A stretch of 64,000 nucleotides of DNA from Pinus tabuliformis (GCA_031772625.1 CM062813.1:766878720-766942719), one strand, 5' to 3'; shown: positions 45,063 through 56,951, counted from the stretch's first letter. Numbers and translations: made by a program. The notes: generated from the letters alone by a model not told the origin.

Positions 45063-46397
45063 GGTTTTGCGCCTAAAAACCCTCCCAAAAATGAAATGAA
45101 GGATGAAAACAAAAAACTAAATGGTCGAAAATGAAGTCTAGGATGATGTGGATTACTTGGAGAAGACGTCGCTCGATTCTGACGGTTGGATTTTCCGCAA
45201 TCTTCACGGGAAGTTTTCTGAGCAAAAGCACTATTTTCTCACCCAAACTCAAACGGTAAAAATGAATTGACAAAGGCCCTTTTTATAAGTTTTTTGAGTA
45301 AATAAATCGCAAATTCGTTTATGTTTCACTTTGAAAAGGTATTTTGCGACGTTTTTATCCATTTCAAACAGGTATGAGTAATGTTTGTGTTTTTGTTCAG
45401 AATAAAGGATTATTCAGGCGAAATCTATCATTTTCAACAGAAAAACATGTAGAGTCATCTTTAAGCTCTTTTTTGACTCCTAAAACATGAAAAGATTGCC
45501 GAGTGTTTCTTTTAAACTCGTTAAAACGGAATTAAAAGACGGTCCCCTTACAACTCTTTTCCTACCGTAAAAACATGAAAAGATTGCCGGATTTTTGTCG
45601 TTTGAAATTTGATATTGGCTATAAAACGACGTGTCATTGATCGCTTTTTTACTTTTTCAGGTCAAAGGCACTAATGACGAAAAGTACTCCTTGGTCGTAA
45701 AAGATCAAGCGGTTCTCTCAAGTATTATTTTATACTTTTTCGGGCTTGGGAGACACAAATTTACGAAAAAGGTCAACCCTGGAGTCTTCTTAAGTTTTTT
45801 CAGACTCTCTAAAATTGAAAAACGCTGAGTTTCTCCTATACTGGACTCGTTAAAATTTCACAGTAAAGGACCTGTTCAATTACAAACAGGAATGAACCAC
45901 TCCTTCTTAGGGTTCGAATTTAAACTAAGTTGGACTCATCCGAAGGATGAGCTTATAATCAAGCAAATGTTATCCTCCTCAAACTTGTCAAAAATAAAGA
46001 GGTAATTGCCAGAAATGGTGGGGGTAAAGAGAGAAAAATGAACCTGTTTGTCATACTTTGTAACCACTCTTGAACATGCCAATTTCATTCACCTGGGTTG
46101 GGAAATCCTTTTCCTAACAGTTGATCAAACCACATTGAAAGTTTTCAACCGGTTTCTGGGTATTAACTTTGGGTCAATTGTCACCAAACCATCTGTCGTG
46201 TCGTTATGTGTTCAAGAAGTCACTGCCAATAAGCCATTCATCTGCAAAATATCTGTCATCCATCTTGACCATCCTTGAGTCAGTTCTTGCAACTAAATTT
46301 CTTCAACTTGATCTATGATTTCGTGTTGTGGGCTTGCCTACGACGGATCGCTTTCTATCGACATCAACTCATTATCTAGAAAGTTGATCTAGGAATC

Positions 46398-46668
46398 GTC
46401 AGTACCTTGAGATCTGTATGCATCGATGGCAGGTTTCTCGCCTTTGACGATAGTTTACATCATTGACTTTCGATCAAAGGATTCCGTGACATGCTCGACA
46501 TCAACAGATTTATTCGCATCTCATGGACTGTACTGGGTACTTTGAGAGCCATTGACATTACTGGTGGTTTCTCTCACGCTTGTTAACAATTTACATCATT
46601 GACTGGTAATCAAGTGGTTTCTACCATGTTCGACATCAACACATTCATTTGCATGGATAGAATCATAC
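46398..46668 (+). repeat. Tandem subrepeats, period 136 bp, in element 4 3' region
   Basis: Two units share TTTACATCATTGAC (46454 and 46590) and CATGYTCGACATCAACA blocks, with many differences between them. A partial third unit (TCGACATCAAC) lies near 46358. Confidence 0.75.
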
Positions 46669-47037
46669 TATTTCGGGAAGTAGAAATGAAGACCCTGGAT
46701 CTAGTTTCCAAAATCCAGGCTGCGAGGAATTTTGTATTCATTATATAATGGACTATTCATAAACAGATGGCTGCGCCCATACTGTGTCCACATGAGTCTA
46801 TACTTGTGATGTTTTACAAGATCATTCCTGTATCAGAGTAGTAGTTAGTTTTTCTAGTCAGTTTTGATCTGAGCATGGGAATGCCTACCTCAGCGATGAT
46901 ATGATCTCATATATATATTTCGCATTGAATGTTTTTACAGGTTCCAACCGGGTTCTCCACAAGATGATCCTCGAAATGATAAAGTAATTCACTCTTCCTA
47001 AATGATAAGAAATCCTCATCTACTACAGACTTCGCAC

Positions 47038-47051
47038 TTTAGGGGGCAATC
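47038..47051 (+). other. Polypurine tract of element 4
   Basis: TTTAGGGGGCAATC directly precedes the 3' LTR and would prime plus-strand DNA synthesis. Confidence 0.75.
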
Positions 47052-48105
47052 TGTTACACAAAAATATCGTCATCATGATATTTGCAGTCAGTATGGGTCT
47101 ATCATCACTTGTACTGTCCTCCTAAGCAAGTCTCAGACCTCAGCTCTTCAAATCATGCTTTGGAAATGAGAGAAAGACATTAAAAATCAATGTAACTCTG
47201 GTTTCGCACTTTCTCTCATGGTCACCTGTGGTCCCGCACCTTCTGTGTACAAAAACTGCGGACCTGCCCGCTCTGTCCCTAACGGTGTAGGTGCGAACCC
47301 CTGTGAAAGTCAAAAGGCGCAAGTTTTATCTTAAAAAACTCACTTTGGGTTAATTCTAGAGGTTTCTAGAAGGAATTTTGACGTGGATTGTTCGCTCTGA
47401 GGTGGTTCATGCATCCCAAAAGAGAAGGAGCTAATCCCTTGATGAGAGGAGCTATCCCTTTGAAGGAGGGCTTTATCCCTTTGAAGGAGGACCTAGTAAC
47501 CTCCCTCCATTGCACTATAAATACAGGCATTGGGTTGGTTGCTGGGGAGGTTAGAAGCTGAAATTTTTTTAGGGTAAATGCTGGTGAAATCAAGACTTCC
47601 TAGTTAAGCCTAAAGAGGAGAGATCACATACCTTTTTGGTTTCATTGGGGAGTGAGTGAAACTTGTCAAAGTAGAGGAGACTTCTTGCTAGACCCTCGGA
47701 GGAGCTTGTACAGCGTCAAGGCAAAGGTTGTAAAGTTCTTCATCTTTTCAATTAATACAATCAAACTCATTTTTCTCAACAAGTATCTTATGTTATTTGT
47801 TTCATGGACTCCTTGACTTTCATGTTAAATATGTTTTATGCAATTGGCTTTTCAGGTGCTATTTAATTTGTTTGCCTTGTTTGTGTTTGCAGATTCGAGA
47901 AAAGGAGCTCATTTGGATCAAAGGAGCGAGGGCATCCACAAGCTTGCATTGGACCTAAGGTAGGCCCTAAAAACACTTGTTTGCTATTGTTTATTAAAGC
48001 ATATTTAGAGAAAGATAGTGTCTGGTTGGTTTGCTTGTCATTAGGTCTTCTTTAGATTCTAGGAAGGTCTATCTTGTCCGCAAGATCGACTCATTCCATG
48101 TGACA
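47052..48105 (+). repeat. 3' LTR of element 4
   Basis: This 1054-bp LTR runs from TGTTACAC to ATGTGACA. It is about 98.6% identical to the 5' LTR by eye; most differences are G/A or C/T. It keeps the TATA box at 47516-47523. Confidence 0.97.
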
Positions 48106-48110
48106 CGGGT
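48106..48110. repeat. Target duplication CGGGT, right side of element 4
   Basis: Exact match to 32837-32841. Confidence 0.95.
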
Positions 48111-48544
48111 GATGGTAGCTAATCTTTGAGAAAATATGTGGAAACTACATGCCTTTGAATTGTGTTACAATGAGGCTCAAAGGCCTTTTTATTATTGAGA
48201 AACAATGAAAATCCCTAAACATCCAAAAACCTAACCCTGAGACAAAGCACCAAAACCATGTGCCATGTTTGGGTAAATTGGCACATCAACTTCCCAGGTT
48301 CGTAACTTTGGCATACGATCTCCATTTAAAGCGCACCATAGCTCATTAGAAATATCTATATGAGGAGTATAACTTTAGATTGAAAACATTATTTAGGGCC
48401 TCAGAATGGCTCCAGAAGTTCAGGACCCGAAAAACTACCACAAATAGAAAATTATGCTACAATTAAGGAAACTGAAAAATGAAAGAAACGATGGTGGTGG
48501 TGCAAGTGGAATAGGCAAGTGGCCACAAATATCCACCTAGATCA
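48106..48544 (-). repeat. Proximal part of Gypsy A copy 3 3' LTR
   Basis: On the minus strand it starts TGATCTAGGTGGATATTTG, like TGATCCAGGTGGATATCG at 29967. It shares GGTTAGGTTTTTGGAT and CCTCATTGTAACA with that LTR. Confidence 0.8.
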
Positions 48545-48557
48545 CTCCTCCTCCCTT
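48545..48557 (-). other. Polypurine tract of Gypsy A copy 3
   Basis: The minus strand reads AAGGGAGGAGGAG immediately before the LTR TG. Confidence 0.85.
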
Positions 48558-48599
48558 AGGAAGAAATTTTCCACATTGCATTGAGTGCCTCCATGAGGT

Positions 48600-49830
48600 G
48601 GGGAAACTTCTGCTGAACTTGGTCACTGGTGAGGCACTTGTCTTGGTGCAGAAGTTGGCCAGCTTTGAAAACCCGATATTATTGTATATGTTGTTGGCGA
48701 GTATTATTGATATGTGTGTCTATGATCAGATTAGTTTTGTTTTGTTCCATGCATCCTGGGACTCTGTTGGTGTGAATTGTTCTGCAATGTCTGATGTGTC
48801 CAGTAATAGTGGAAAGTATTGTCGAAGGTTGTCCACATTGAACACTGGGTGCAGGCCAAGGAATGGTGGAATGTTGAGCTTGAAAGCATTGTCCCCTATA
48901 GCCTTAGTGATGTTTTAAGTCCCATATCAAAGCGGGTGAATATTGTGGTGGGGCCCAACGAGGCGCTCCTTCTGCAAATGTAACCAAAATTTGTTGCCCA
49001 CCTAGACTATGTGTGGCACCCGATGTTGATAATGACACTACTTATACTTAGCATTAGGTCTGTCTAATATGTCTTGTACCTACTGGAAAATGTGTTGAAT
49101 GCGCTTAATGAAGTTGTTAGCCTTGTCAGCTTCAGACTCGATATGAGCTAAATATGACGAAGTAGCTGCAAATGGTATGGCCACATCAATGGGACATAGT
49201 GGCTCAAATCCCAATCCCACCTAAAAAGGGTTGTGGCTAGTTGAGCTATGGCGAGCTCTGTTGTAGTTGTGCTAGAAATAGGTGAGGCTTTCATCCCATG
49301 TGCGTGGATACTTCGAGTTGTACATGCGTAAAATGTGTATGGTCATACTGCTAACAACCCATGTTTGGCCATGAGTTTGGGGCTGGAAAGTCGTGGATTT
49401 AGTGAGATTATTATCCAACATCGACCAGAGACTTGACCAAAATATACTTAGGAAACTATAGTCCCAGTCTGAGATAATGGACAATGGGACCCCAAAGTGT
49501 ACTCACACCCATTCAAAGAAGAGCTTAGTAGTGGCTTCTATTGTGATACTCTTCTTGCAGGCCACTAGAATGGTCATCGTAGAGAATTTGTTGATGACCT
49601 TGAAAACACAGTCATTGACATGCTTAGTATAAGGAAGGCCCGACATGTAATCCATGGAGATGGATTTCCAAGGTCAGCTAGGAGTAGGCAGAGGAGTATA
49701 TAGGCCTTTCTTCTTGATGGTCGGTTTGGAAATGGCATAGGCAATGCAAGGTCTAATGTAGTTTCCCACATCCTATTAGAGGTTCATCCAATAAAAATAC
49801 TTTTGCAACACTGTCATTTTTTCTTTACCC
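48600..49830 (-). pseudogene. Integrase of Gypsy A copy 3
   Basis: The core begins with ISMDYMSGLPYTKHVNDCVF (Asp, about 49660), then KLFFEWVWVHFGVPLSIISD (second Asp, 49470). The third residue is Val in QTWVVSSMT, where QTE is usual (49360), so Glu is lost. The C-terminal domain (48850-49000) reads FLGLHPVFNVDN near 48840 and then a tail through SQDAWNKT to 48600. There are several stops. It is the same protein as 1-1056 on the other strand. Confidence 0.82.
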
Positions 49831-51360
49831 TGAAATGTCCTGCGACCTAACTATAGTGCACCTCCAAAATCATCTTGGCACGCTTGCTTGAAGGAACAGA
49901 GAGGTGTCCCAGGTGGCATAACAGTGCATCCTAGAGGTGAAAATTTAGAACTTTCCTGCCTTCCAGGAGTGTCTAGTATGTGTTTCCAAATTCTAGATCA
50001 CCCTTGTAAATATGCAGCCACCCCGTAGTCTCATACCCACAAGAGTCAAGCACAGTGGTCAGCGCCATTATTGATGGTCAACTGAGGTAGTCTACCCTCT
50101 AATGTTGATCATTCTACAACTTCCCTTGTGTCTTTTGAATTATACAAGTCGGTGGTTTGTGTGGATGACCGTTTCCTTTCAAAGAATGTAATGCTTCCAT
50201 TTTTGGTAGGCCTGCACAATGGAATACATCACTTTCTCATAGGTGGGATACTTTCAGACTATGTCTGAAAGTGTCTCTCTATGATATGCCACTGGATGCC
50301 CCTACTGAGTAAAAACTTCACCAATAGCATATTCGGAGGCATCTATCTCTATCTAAAATGGTTGTTGCAGGTCTGGTAATGTGAGCATTGGTGCAAAGCA
50401 TAGGTGATGCCTCAACTCGACAAACATCTTCTGTTGGGATTCAAACCAAAAGAATTTTGATTTCGCTCTTCCCTTGGTAACTTGACTCAAGGGCCAAGTG
50501 ATATGAGAGAACCCCAACACAAACCTGCGGTATAAGTTAGAAAGGCCCAGAAAGATGCAAAGCTCTATTAGAGTGGTTAGGACTGGCCAATCTTGAATTA
50601 TTTGTATCTTGGTTGGGTCCACATGCACACCCTAATCATCAATAATGTACCCGAGATATTGAACCTGGGTCATACCAAAAGTTAATTTCTCCAAATTGGC
50701 ACATAACTTGTGTTGTCGCAAGGTTTTGAGGACCTGTTGAATATGGTGGAGGTGCTCTTCCCAAGTATGGTTGAAGATCAAAATGTCATCCAAATACACC
50801 ACCACGAATAAGTTGGTGAAGGGTGGCAAGATGCCTTCCATTAGCCTCATGAATTTTGCAGGGGCATTTTTCAACCCGAAGGGCATGACCAACCATTCGA
50901 AAAGGCCCTCAGATTTGAAGGCAGTATTCCACACATCAGAGAGTTTGATCAATACCCAGTGATAGCCAGACTTCAAGTCAATCTTGCTGAAATAATTGGC
51001 CCCCTTAAAATGGTCCAAAAGGTCATCAATCTGTGGGATTGCATACATATTTCAAACAATGATTTTTTTTAGTGCCCGATAGTTAATACAAAGTCTCTAG
51101 GTCCCATCCTTCGTCTGTACCAACATGATCAGACTCCCACAGGGTTATGAACTTGGCTTGATATGCCCATTTTGCAATAGCTCCTGAATCTGCCTCTTGA
51201 TTTCATCGTTCTCCATAAGAGAGCGTTGATAGATCATTCCATTGGGTAGCAACATGCCCGAGTTCAGATCGATGGAGTGCTTGACCTGACAATGTAGAGG
51301 TACTCTTGTGGGTGAGGTGAAGATATCCCTATACTCCTCCACAACCTTATCAATCTGCTC
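49831..51360 (-). pseudogene. RT and RNase H of Gypsy A copy 3
   Basis: The RT starts near 51342 (VPLHCQVKHSIDLNSG), with IQELLQNGHIKPSS at 51150, then IPQIDDLLDHFKGANYFSKI (51040) and MPFGLKNAPAKFMRL (50880). The catalytic box VVYLDDILIF near 50800 is intact. FLGLSNLYRRFVLGFSHIT lies at 50540. RNase H (50350-49831) is badly broken, with the first Asp region (EIDAS-like) near 50335 and stops thereafter. A frameshift separates the fingers and palm near 51050-51140. Confidence 0.85.
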
Positions 51361-52025
51361 CTACTGTGCGGAGGATCCATGGCCATAATATTCTTCTTTC
51401 CCTGAGGGTGAATCATAAGGAAACAAATTTCCCAGTCTGGGAAATGATCTTATTGTATTGCTTTGCAGTGATCAAAGAAATGGTCGTAGGCGGTGCTACC
51501 TCCAGTATCCTGTACAACTTATCACCCAAAGTAATAATAACAGTGCAAGGTCTAGACTCATAAACAACACGTCACTTCCACAAGTATGGTTGGCCTAATA
51601 ATACATCACAAACTTCAAGAGGAGCAACATCACACAATACCTCATCTGTGAAAGGCTTTATGCTATAGGGGAGACAACACTATTGGTTGATGGGGAGATC
51701 TCTCCTTAGTGAAGCCACCCTATGGTATACGGATGCGGGTGTGATGTAGTCGGTAGAGCCAACTACTTCAAGACCTCTGCTGAAATGACGTTCTTTTTTC
51801 TCCCGCTGTCGACAATGAACTACAGGGGGGAACCCTTCACCCACATTTGTGAGATGAAGAGTCGCTCCCCCTCCTCTGGATCTTCGGGCTCATCCTTCTG
51901 GATCTTGATTGTGGTAACGGTGGTAATAGGCTTCACATTGATAATATGCTTCGCTTGGTCATTCCCCTTGTTGGTTTTTGACTTAGATTCAAAACATGCA
52001 TATGATTCGGAAGCCCTCATCTCAG
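51361..52025 (-). pseudogene. Protease of Gypsy A copy 3
   Basis: The minus strand reads LFISQMWVKGSPL then FIVDSGRKKNVIS (51780-51870), keeping the D-S-G active site of a retropepsin. It is preceded by a charged linker from gag (KDEPEDPEEGERL). A stop precedes FIVDSG. The rest, to RT, is a low-quality remnant in several frames. Cut at about 52025 by the LINE block. Confidence 0.75.
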
Positions 52026-52855
52026 CATTGGAAGGGATCGGGGATTTGTGTACTATGCAGGGAAGCGGAGGAGGATGATGCCCATATTTTTCTAAAATGT
52101 CCTATGACTATACAGGTTTAGAGTAATCTTGCTAGTTTCATTGGTTTCCCCTATAACCAATATGAAAACATTTCTATATGCTTGAGTTGGCGAAGTAAAC
52201 AAAATCCTACATGGAGGAACATCCCTCTTGTTCTTTTCTAGGAAATTTGGATATGGCGTAACAAAATAATTTTTGAAAATTATAGGGATAATGATATGTA
52301 GGTGATGGAATGCATTATAAGATGGTATACATTTGGAAAACAACACGACACACGTTCTAAGAAGATCATTCACAAAAAGATAGGCCCTAGGATGGAGTAC
52401 CGACTGGCTTTTTTGATGGTGCGACACAAAGGAACAGATGTGGATGTGGCTTTTGGATTCCTATTTCAAAGGAGTAGGAATTCTGGGTCTATTGGGGCAC
52501 TGGCAGAGGAACGAATATCAAGGATGAAGCGATGGCTCTATGGGGCCTTCTCTGTTTCTCACACTATCTTAACATCTCTTCCATTCACATTTTTGGAGAC
52601 TCTCGGATTATTATTGATCATGTTTTGGTTTGCACAAAAGTAAACCAACCATTGCTCCATGGCTGGCTCAGACAAATTGAGAATCTTTGGGCCACATTTA
52701 GAGACTCAACGATTGTGCATATTGAATGGGACTTTAATCAAAATGCATACCACCTATCTAAGAGGGGGTTACAAGATGTGTTGGATGGGATTCACATCAA
52801 AATCAAGCTGGAAGAAAATCTAGTAGATGTCAGGGTGCTTCCTTTTCCAGGATAA
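52026..52855 (+). pseudogene. LINE ORF2 3' end, second copy (zf-RVT and RNase H)
   Basis: It matches 27949-28750 from GGGGATTTGTGTACTATG onward. The longest open part (52532-52855) covers ALWGLLCFSHYLNISSIHIF and ends LPFPG; the RNase H Glu and Asp (HIFGDSRIII) are present, and it keeps LLHGWLRQIE, which the first copy lacks. It begins abruptly inside Gypsy A copy 3 and ends abruptly at the Gypsy A LTR, so it is a fragment of a duplicated block, not a fresh LINE insertion. Confidence 0.85.
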
Positions 52856-54429
52856 ACATGCCTCCAAGCCTCATTGTAACATAGTTCAAGAAGGCACGTA
52901 GCTATCAAATGACTTCTTAGAGATAAGTTACCACCATTTGAGCTAGTTTGCTTTCATTCTACATGTATACATTTTCAACAGTGTCCATTTATTAATTGAA
53001 GTCAAGTTTCACTATACCTATGTCTTTTGGTTATAAATTTGTGTTTCATTTTGTTCATGTCATAAATACATATTAGTGGTGTCATAGTAGCATATTCTTC
53101 CTCTATTTTTTGTGCATGTCCACAACGAGGCTATGGTGTAAGGAGTTGGGACTCGAACTACTTAAGTCTTTGTAATATCATCCTAGATACAAATTAGTGG
53201 TATCATCGTAGTCTATGTTTATCTACTTTTTTGTGCATCTCCCCAACGAGGCTATGGTGTAAGGAGTTGGGACTGAAACTTCTTGGGCCCTTGTAAGATT
53301 TTCCTTGCTGACCTCATGGAAGAAGAAAATAAGGATGAGGGAGCATGAGGTCCTATCAAATTGTTGCTTGAAGAAGCCCTTGAGCAAAAAAGGAATGAGA
53401 TGATGGATATTTTTTCCGAAATCCTTTGGTAGATACCAATAAGTGAAGCATCTTCATCAAGTGGCCACTTTGGAGGTGCTACCCCCTTTAAGGTAAAAGT
53501 TAATTTTTATATTTCTATATTTAAAGGATAGATAGATGCAAATTCTCTTGAAAAATGGTTAAGTCTGTTAGAAGGATATTTTTTAGTCCAAAAATTTTCT
53601 GATGGAGAAAATATTACCTTTGCACTGCTTAATTTCATCCCCCATGTGAAGGACTATTGGGAAACATACTGTGAGCAAGGAGCCATGGAGGAATATGCAT
53701 TATTTTCAGTCACACCCACTTGGGACTCTTTTAGGGATGTTGTTAAGGATCAATATTACCCTGTTGGAAGCTATGAGGACTAGTACATGAGATTGATCAC
53801 ACTATGGCAAGAAAGAGACCAAGTAACGGGAGAGTTGAAAATATATATTTCATACCTTGCACAACAATATGGGTATCAAGGACTCTAAGGGACATCTAGC
53901 GATCAATTACCGTGGTTGTCTACACAAATACATCTAGATAGAAATTAAGTTCCTAGACATCTCCTCGTTTGGTGCAACATACCAATATGATGTCAAAATT
54001 GAAAAAAAAAAAATAAACAGAAGAAGCGATACTTTGTATCTATTAATTACTCACAGTAGAGGTACGACAAGGGCATTCCCAAAAAATAAAAAAAACGATA
54101 GAGCTAGGGTGGACCACCCCAAGACAACCCATCATGGTCATAAACAAAAAATGGTAATGGAAAGACGAAGAGAGACACAAGAAAGTGATGTGAATTCCAC
54201 AAGGTCCTACATGATATCCTCATCTTTAGCAAGAGTTGGACAAATCACCTACAACATATTCAATGGGTCCTTCGCACTCCGCAGTAGCACAAGCTATGTG
54301 CTAACTTGGAAAAATTATCCTTCAACATGGACAAGGTCCAAGATATAGGTTACATTTTTGATGAGCAAGGCTTGCATGTGTATCCAACCAAGATCCAAGT
54401 CATTGGGGATTGGCCAGCCCTGACAACTC
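52856..54429 (+). mobile_element. Gypsy A copy 4: LTR end, leader, gag; interrupted by element 5
   Basis: It parallels 30331-31880: LTR end (52856-53070), doubled leader (53073, 53194), gag from the ATG at 53316, and the same jump from gag to the RT tail near 54345. Stops at 53430-53432 and 53529-53531 are shared with copy 2. Element 5 is inserted after GACAACTC at 54429; the remainder should lie beyond its 3' LTR, outside the window. Confidence 0.85.
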
Positions 54430-56546
54430 TGATGAGCCCCATAAATGGGTAATTATATGGGCTCATTTTGCCTCCTAACTTAGCTTAATCCACCATTATC
54501 ATTATTTTATTGCATGTTTTTTATTATATTTATGCTAATAGAGTGAGTTGGGTTGGTCATTATGCCTTGAAGTCTAATCTGTGCTTAATGCAGATTTTTG
54601 GTCAATTTTGGAGACAAAGTCAAAGATTTAATGAACATTTGGCAGCAAATATTTGAAGAAGGCAAGGGACAGGATTTATAGGAGGCTGTCCCCCTCAATT
54701 ATGACTCCCTACTTCAAATTCTCCTTCAGAAAGCTTGGAGCACAAGCAGCCACATCAATGCACCAAAGAGGCAGTCGAGCAAGTGGTGGATAACTGTTGT
54801 CTATCTCAAATTTTGGGAGCCAAGCCTCCCTGATTTTAAGGGAGCTGTTGGGAGCTCTAGTTTTATAAGTAGAGAGGCTTAGGGCCTCATTAGGTTTTTG
54901 GATGTTAGTCAAATTTTCGCACTTTTGTGTAGCTTTTCTTTGCTCAACTTCGAGCTTACTTTTGTAGACAGTTTCATGTAACCTTACTGTTATCTTGATA
55001 ATGAAGATGAGATTGTTTCTGAGCTAGCACTGAGTTACCTCAGAGGGATGAAGCTCTTGGGTTAGGGCCCAATCCAAGCAGCCAAGCACCTCTTGTTTTG
55101 TATTTATATGCTTTATTTCAATTTATGAATGAGTTTCTGATAGATAGATTTCTTTCTTAGTTAAGAATAGGTTTCTTTTGGTAATTTAAAAGGATTTTTC
55201 CATTTTAGTTTGCTGTAGTAGGTTGAATAGTGATAGAAGAAGATAAAAAAGGCCATCAACAGAGCCTTGGCCTCCTTTCTCCCCTTTGGGACCATGAACT
55301 GAGGCCAAGACCCTATTTCTGCCACACAAAAAAACACAGATTTTCCTTTGCCATAGGATTTCTAGTGTTGCAGCGTGTTAGAAGGTTAATGATTTGCTAT
55401 AGATCTATTTCATAATTCTCATTTCTATCTATACAATAAATTTCCTTCCATGTTTTCTTTCCATATGGCATCGTTCAACATTTACTTTCCTAGATCAGAA
55501 TTTAGACTAGCTCGATGAACAGTTATGTTTTTTTTTAGTATAGCTAGTTTCTTTGCTTGCTCAGTATCGATGCTTGATTTTCAGTTCTCTTGCAGTACAT
55601 CTCTACCCACAATAAGTCAACCAATCAGCCATCACCATCTCTCTTTGATCCATGTTCCACAGGTCATCCAAAGTCCCTCACAAATCTGCCCTAATTTTCT
55701 GCACTTTTCTCATGAACTTTCCTCTCTTTCCTTGAACAAGTACAACCATCTTTCTCTTCCCTAGTCCTCCTTGATGAACCTTAGACACCTTAAAACATCC
55801 TCCTAGCCATCATCTACCCTTTCCACCCATTTTCCCACTTTCAAAACCTCTAAAAATATCTCTTGGCATCCTCCTGTAGACCTCCTGTAGATCCCCTGCA
55901 GCCTGATACAAATTTTCCTGTAGGTGTCTTTTTGAAGTTCGATTGCAGGGAAAGCCTCCAAAAGGCCACCTGGGACCTCCTAGGACCCCTCCACACCTTC
56001 ATACACCTCTGAAAACTCCAAAGCCACCCTCCATCGCCACCTAATCGCTGCCACATCCAAAAACAAATAAATTACATGCATGACAATTTTACCTAAAAAT
56101 ACATAAAAATCCAAAAAGGTATTTTTTTCTCATTTCCTTGTAGAAATAGCTTGTGTAGATGTTGTTTACTTCCTAAGTAGGTAATGGCATTCATTTTATG
56201 GTGTTTCATCTCTCTTTATGCAAAATTAGGGTTCGTTGGTTAATTAGGGTTTGCTAGGTTTACTTCACCTTTCAATCTTCTTTGACTTTCTGCAAGTAGA
56301 GTAGCCTCTGTAGGGTAAGCTTCCCTTTCTTTCATCACATAGAAAGTTTCTTCTGGAATTCATAGAAGTTGGCTTGAGCTCCTAGTGATCTTGCACCAGC
56401 TGACCAAGTGATAGCCTGCAATAAGAACTAGTACTTGTGCATACAGCACCGTCGCTTCCAAGTTTGTTACGAACTACCGGGTTGATAAAATTAAAGTAGG
56501 AAGCCCAGGAGTTGCAGCATTATTGCTGCAATACTGGTGCTCACCA
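54430..56546 (+). repeat. 5' LTR of element 5
   Basis: The LTR starts TGATGAGCCCCATAAATGGG at the break in Gypsy A copy 4 and ends near GCTCACCA, just before the PBS. The ends form an imperfect inverted repeat (TGATGAGC/GCTCACCA). The right boundary is uncertain by a few bases, as the 3' LTR is not available. Confidence 0.8.
54863..54871 (+). promoter_or_regulatory. TATA box in element 5 LTR
   Basis: TTATAAGTA lies about 433 bp into the LTR, followed by a purine-rich AGAGAGGCTTAG start region. Confidence 0.5.
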
Positions 56547-56551
56547 CTTTT

Positions 56552-56569
56552 TGGCGCCGTTGCCGGGGA
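56552..56569 (+). other. Primer binding site of element 5
   Basis: TGGCGCCGTTGCCGGGGA is the common plant Gypsy site complementary to the tRNA-Asp 3' end (from memory). It lies 5 bases after the presumed LTR end. Confidence 0.92.
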
Positions 56570-56639
56570 AGCGTCAGAGTATTTTGTGATTACTGCTTTT
56601 CTTGTATTTCCTACTGCAACATTCTGCTAAGTAGTTTAT

Positions 56640-56870
56640 TTCAGCAAAAGTAGAGTAGTTGTTTCTTTCAATTTCTGCATTTCCTTGCTTTCATTTCAAT
56701 TCTACAATTTCCATTCTAGCAAAAGTAGATTAGCCATTTCCTTTTTTTCATTTCAATTCTGCAATTTCCATTCCAGCAAAAGTAGATTAGCCATTTCCTT
56801 GCTTTCATTTCATTTTCTTTCCTTTTTCAGTTCTGCAATTTCATTTCAGCAAGTTCATTTTAGTAGTTGC
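56640..56870 (+). repeat. Tandem leader repeats of element 5
   Basis: The AGCAAAAGTAGA-GTAG/TTAG block recurs at about 56643, 56718 and 56775, linked by TTTCATTTCAATTCTRCAATTTCCATTC. The units are about 57-75 bp and end before the gag start. Confidence 0.8.
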
Positions 56871-56951
56871 AATTTTCTTGTTCAATCAATTTCAGTTTTG
56901 CAGGTACAAGCAGTGAAGAAACAAAAAACAACCAAAAAAAAAAAAAAATTC

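Larger units (their letters stand above)
44820..47037. other. 3' non-coding region of element 4
   Basis: This is 2.2 kb without a convincing ORF. It holds the GC-rich module upstream of the antisense gene (44922-45062), two copies of AAACATGAAAAGATTGCCG (near 45484 and 45573), and degenerate tandem subrepeats at 46398-46668. Long 3' regions with subrepeats are typical of the Tat lineage. Confidence 0.7.
32842..48105 (+). mobile_element. Element 4: complete Tat-lineage Ty3/Gypsy retrotransposon, 15.3 kb
   Basis: Two LTRs of 1055 and 1054 bp and a perfect 5-bp target duplication define the ends. Inside, in order, are PBS, a 1.9-kb leader, gag, protease, RT, RNase H, integrase, a second RNase H ORF, an antisense gene, a 2.2-kb 3' non-coding part with subrepeats, and PPT. 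A large size, an extra RNase H, extra antisense coding and 3' tandem repeats are known hallmarks of the plant Tat lineage (Ogre, Grande, Retand). By eye the LTRs differ at about 15 positions, so it is relatively young, yet its coding region has three in-frame stops, several frameshifts and a damaged integrase. Confidence 0.95.
48106..52025 (-). mobile_element. Gypsy A copy 3, minus strand (3' LTR split by element 4)
   Basis: Reading leftward, the order is protease, RT, RNase H, integrase, PPT and 3' LTR. Gag and the 5' LTR are absent: the element is cut at about 52025, where the LINE fragment begins. Its 3' LTR continues on the far side of element 4 at about 32700-32836. This places the element 4 insertion after this copy. 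Confidence 0.82.

Noticed and set aside
56552..56569. Possible tRNA gene fragment (TGGCGCCGTTGCCGGGGA)
   Set aside because: It is the reverse complement of a tRNA 3' end placed directly after an LTR, so it is a primer binding site. The same holds for 33900-33917 and 20311-20328. No cloverleaf is present.
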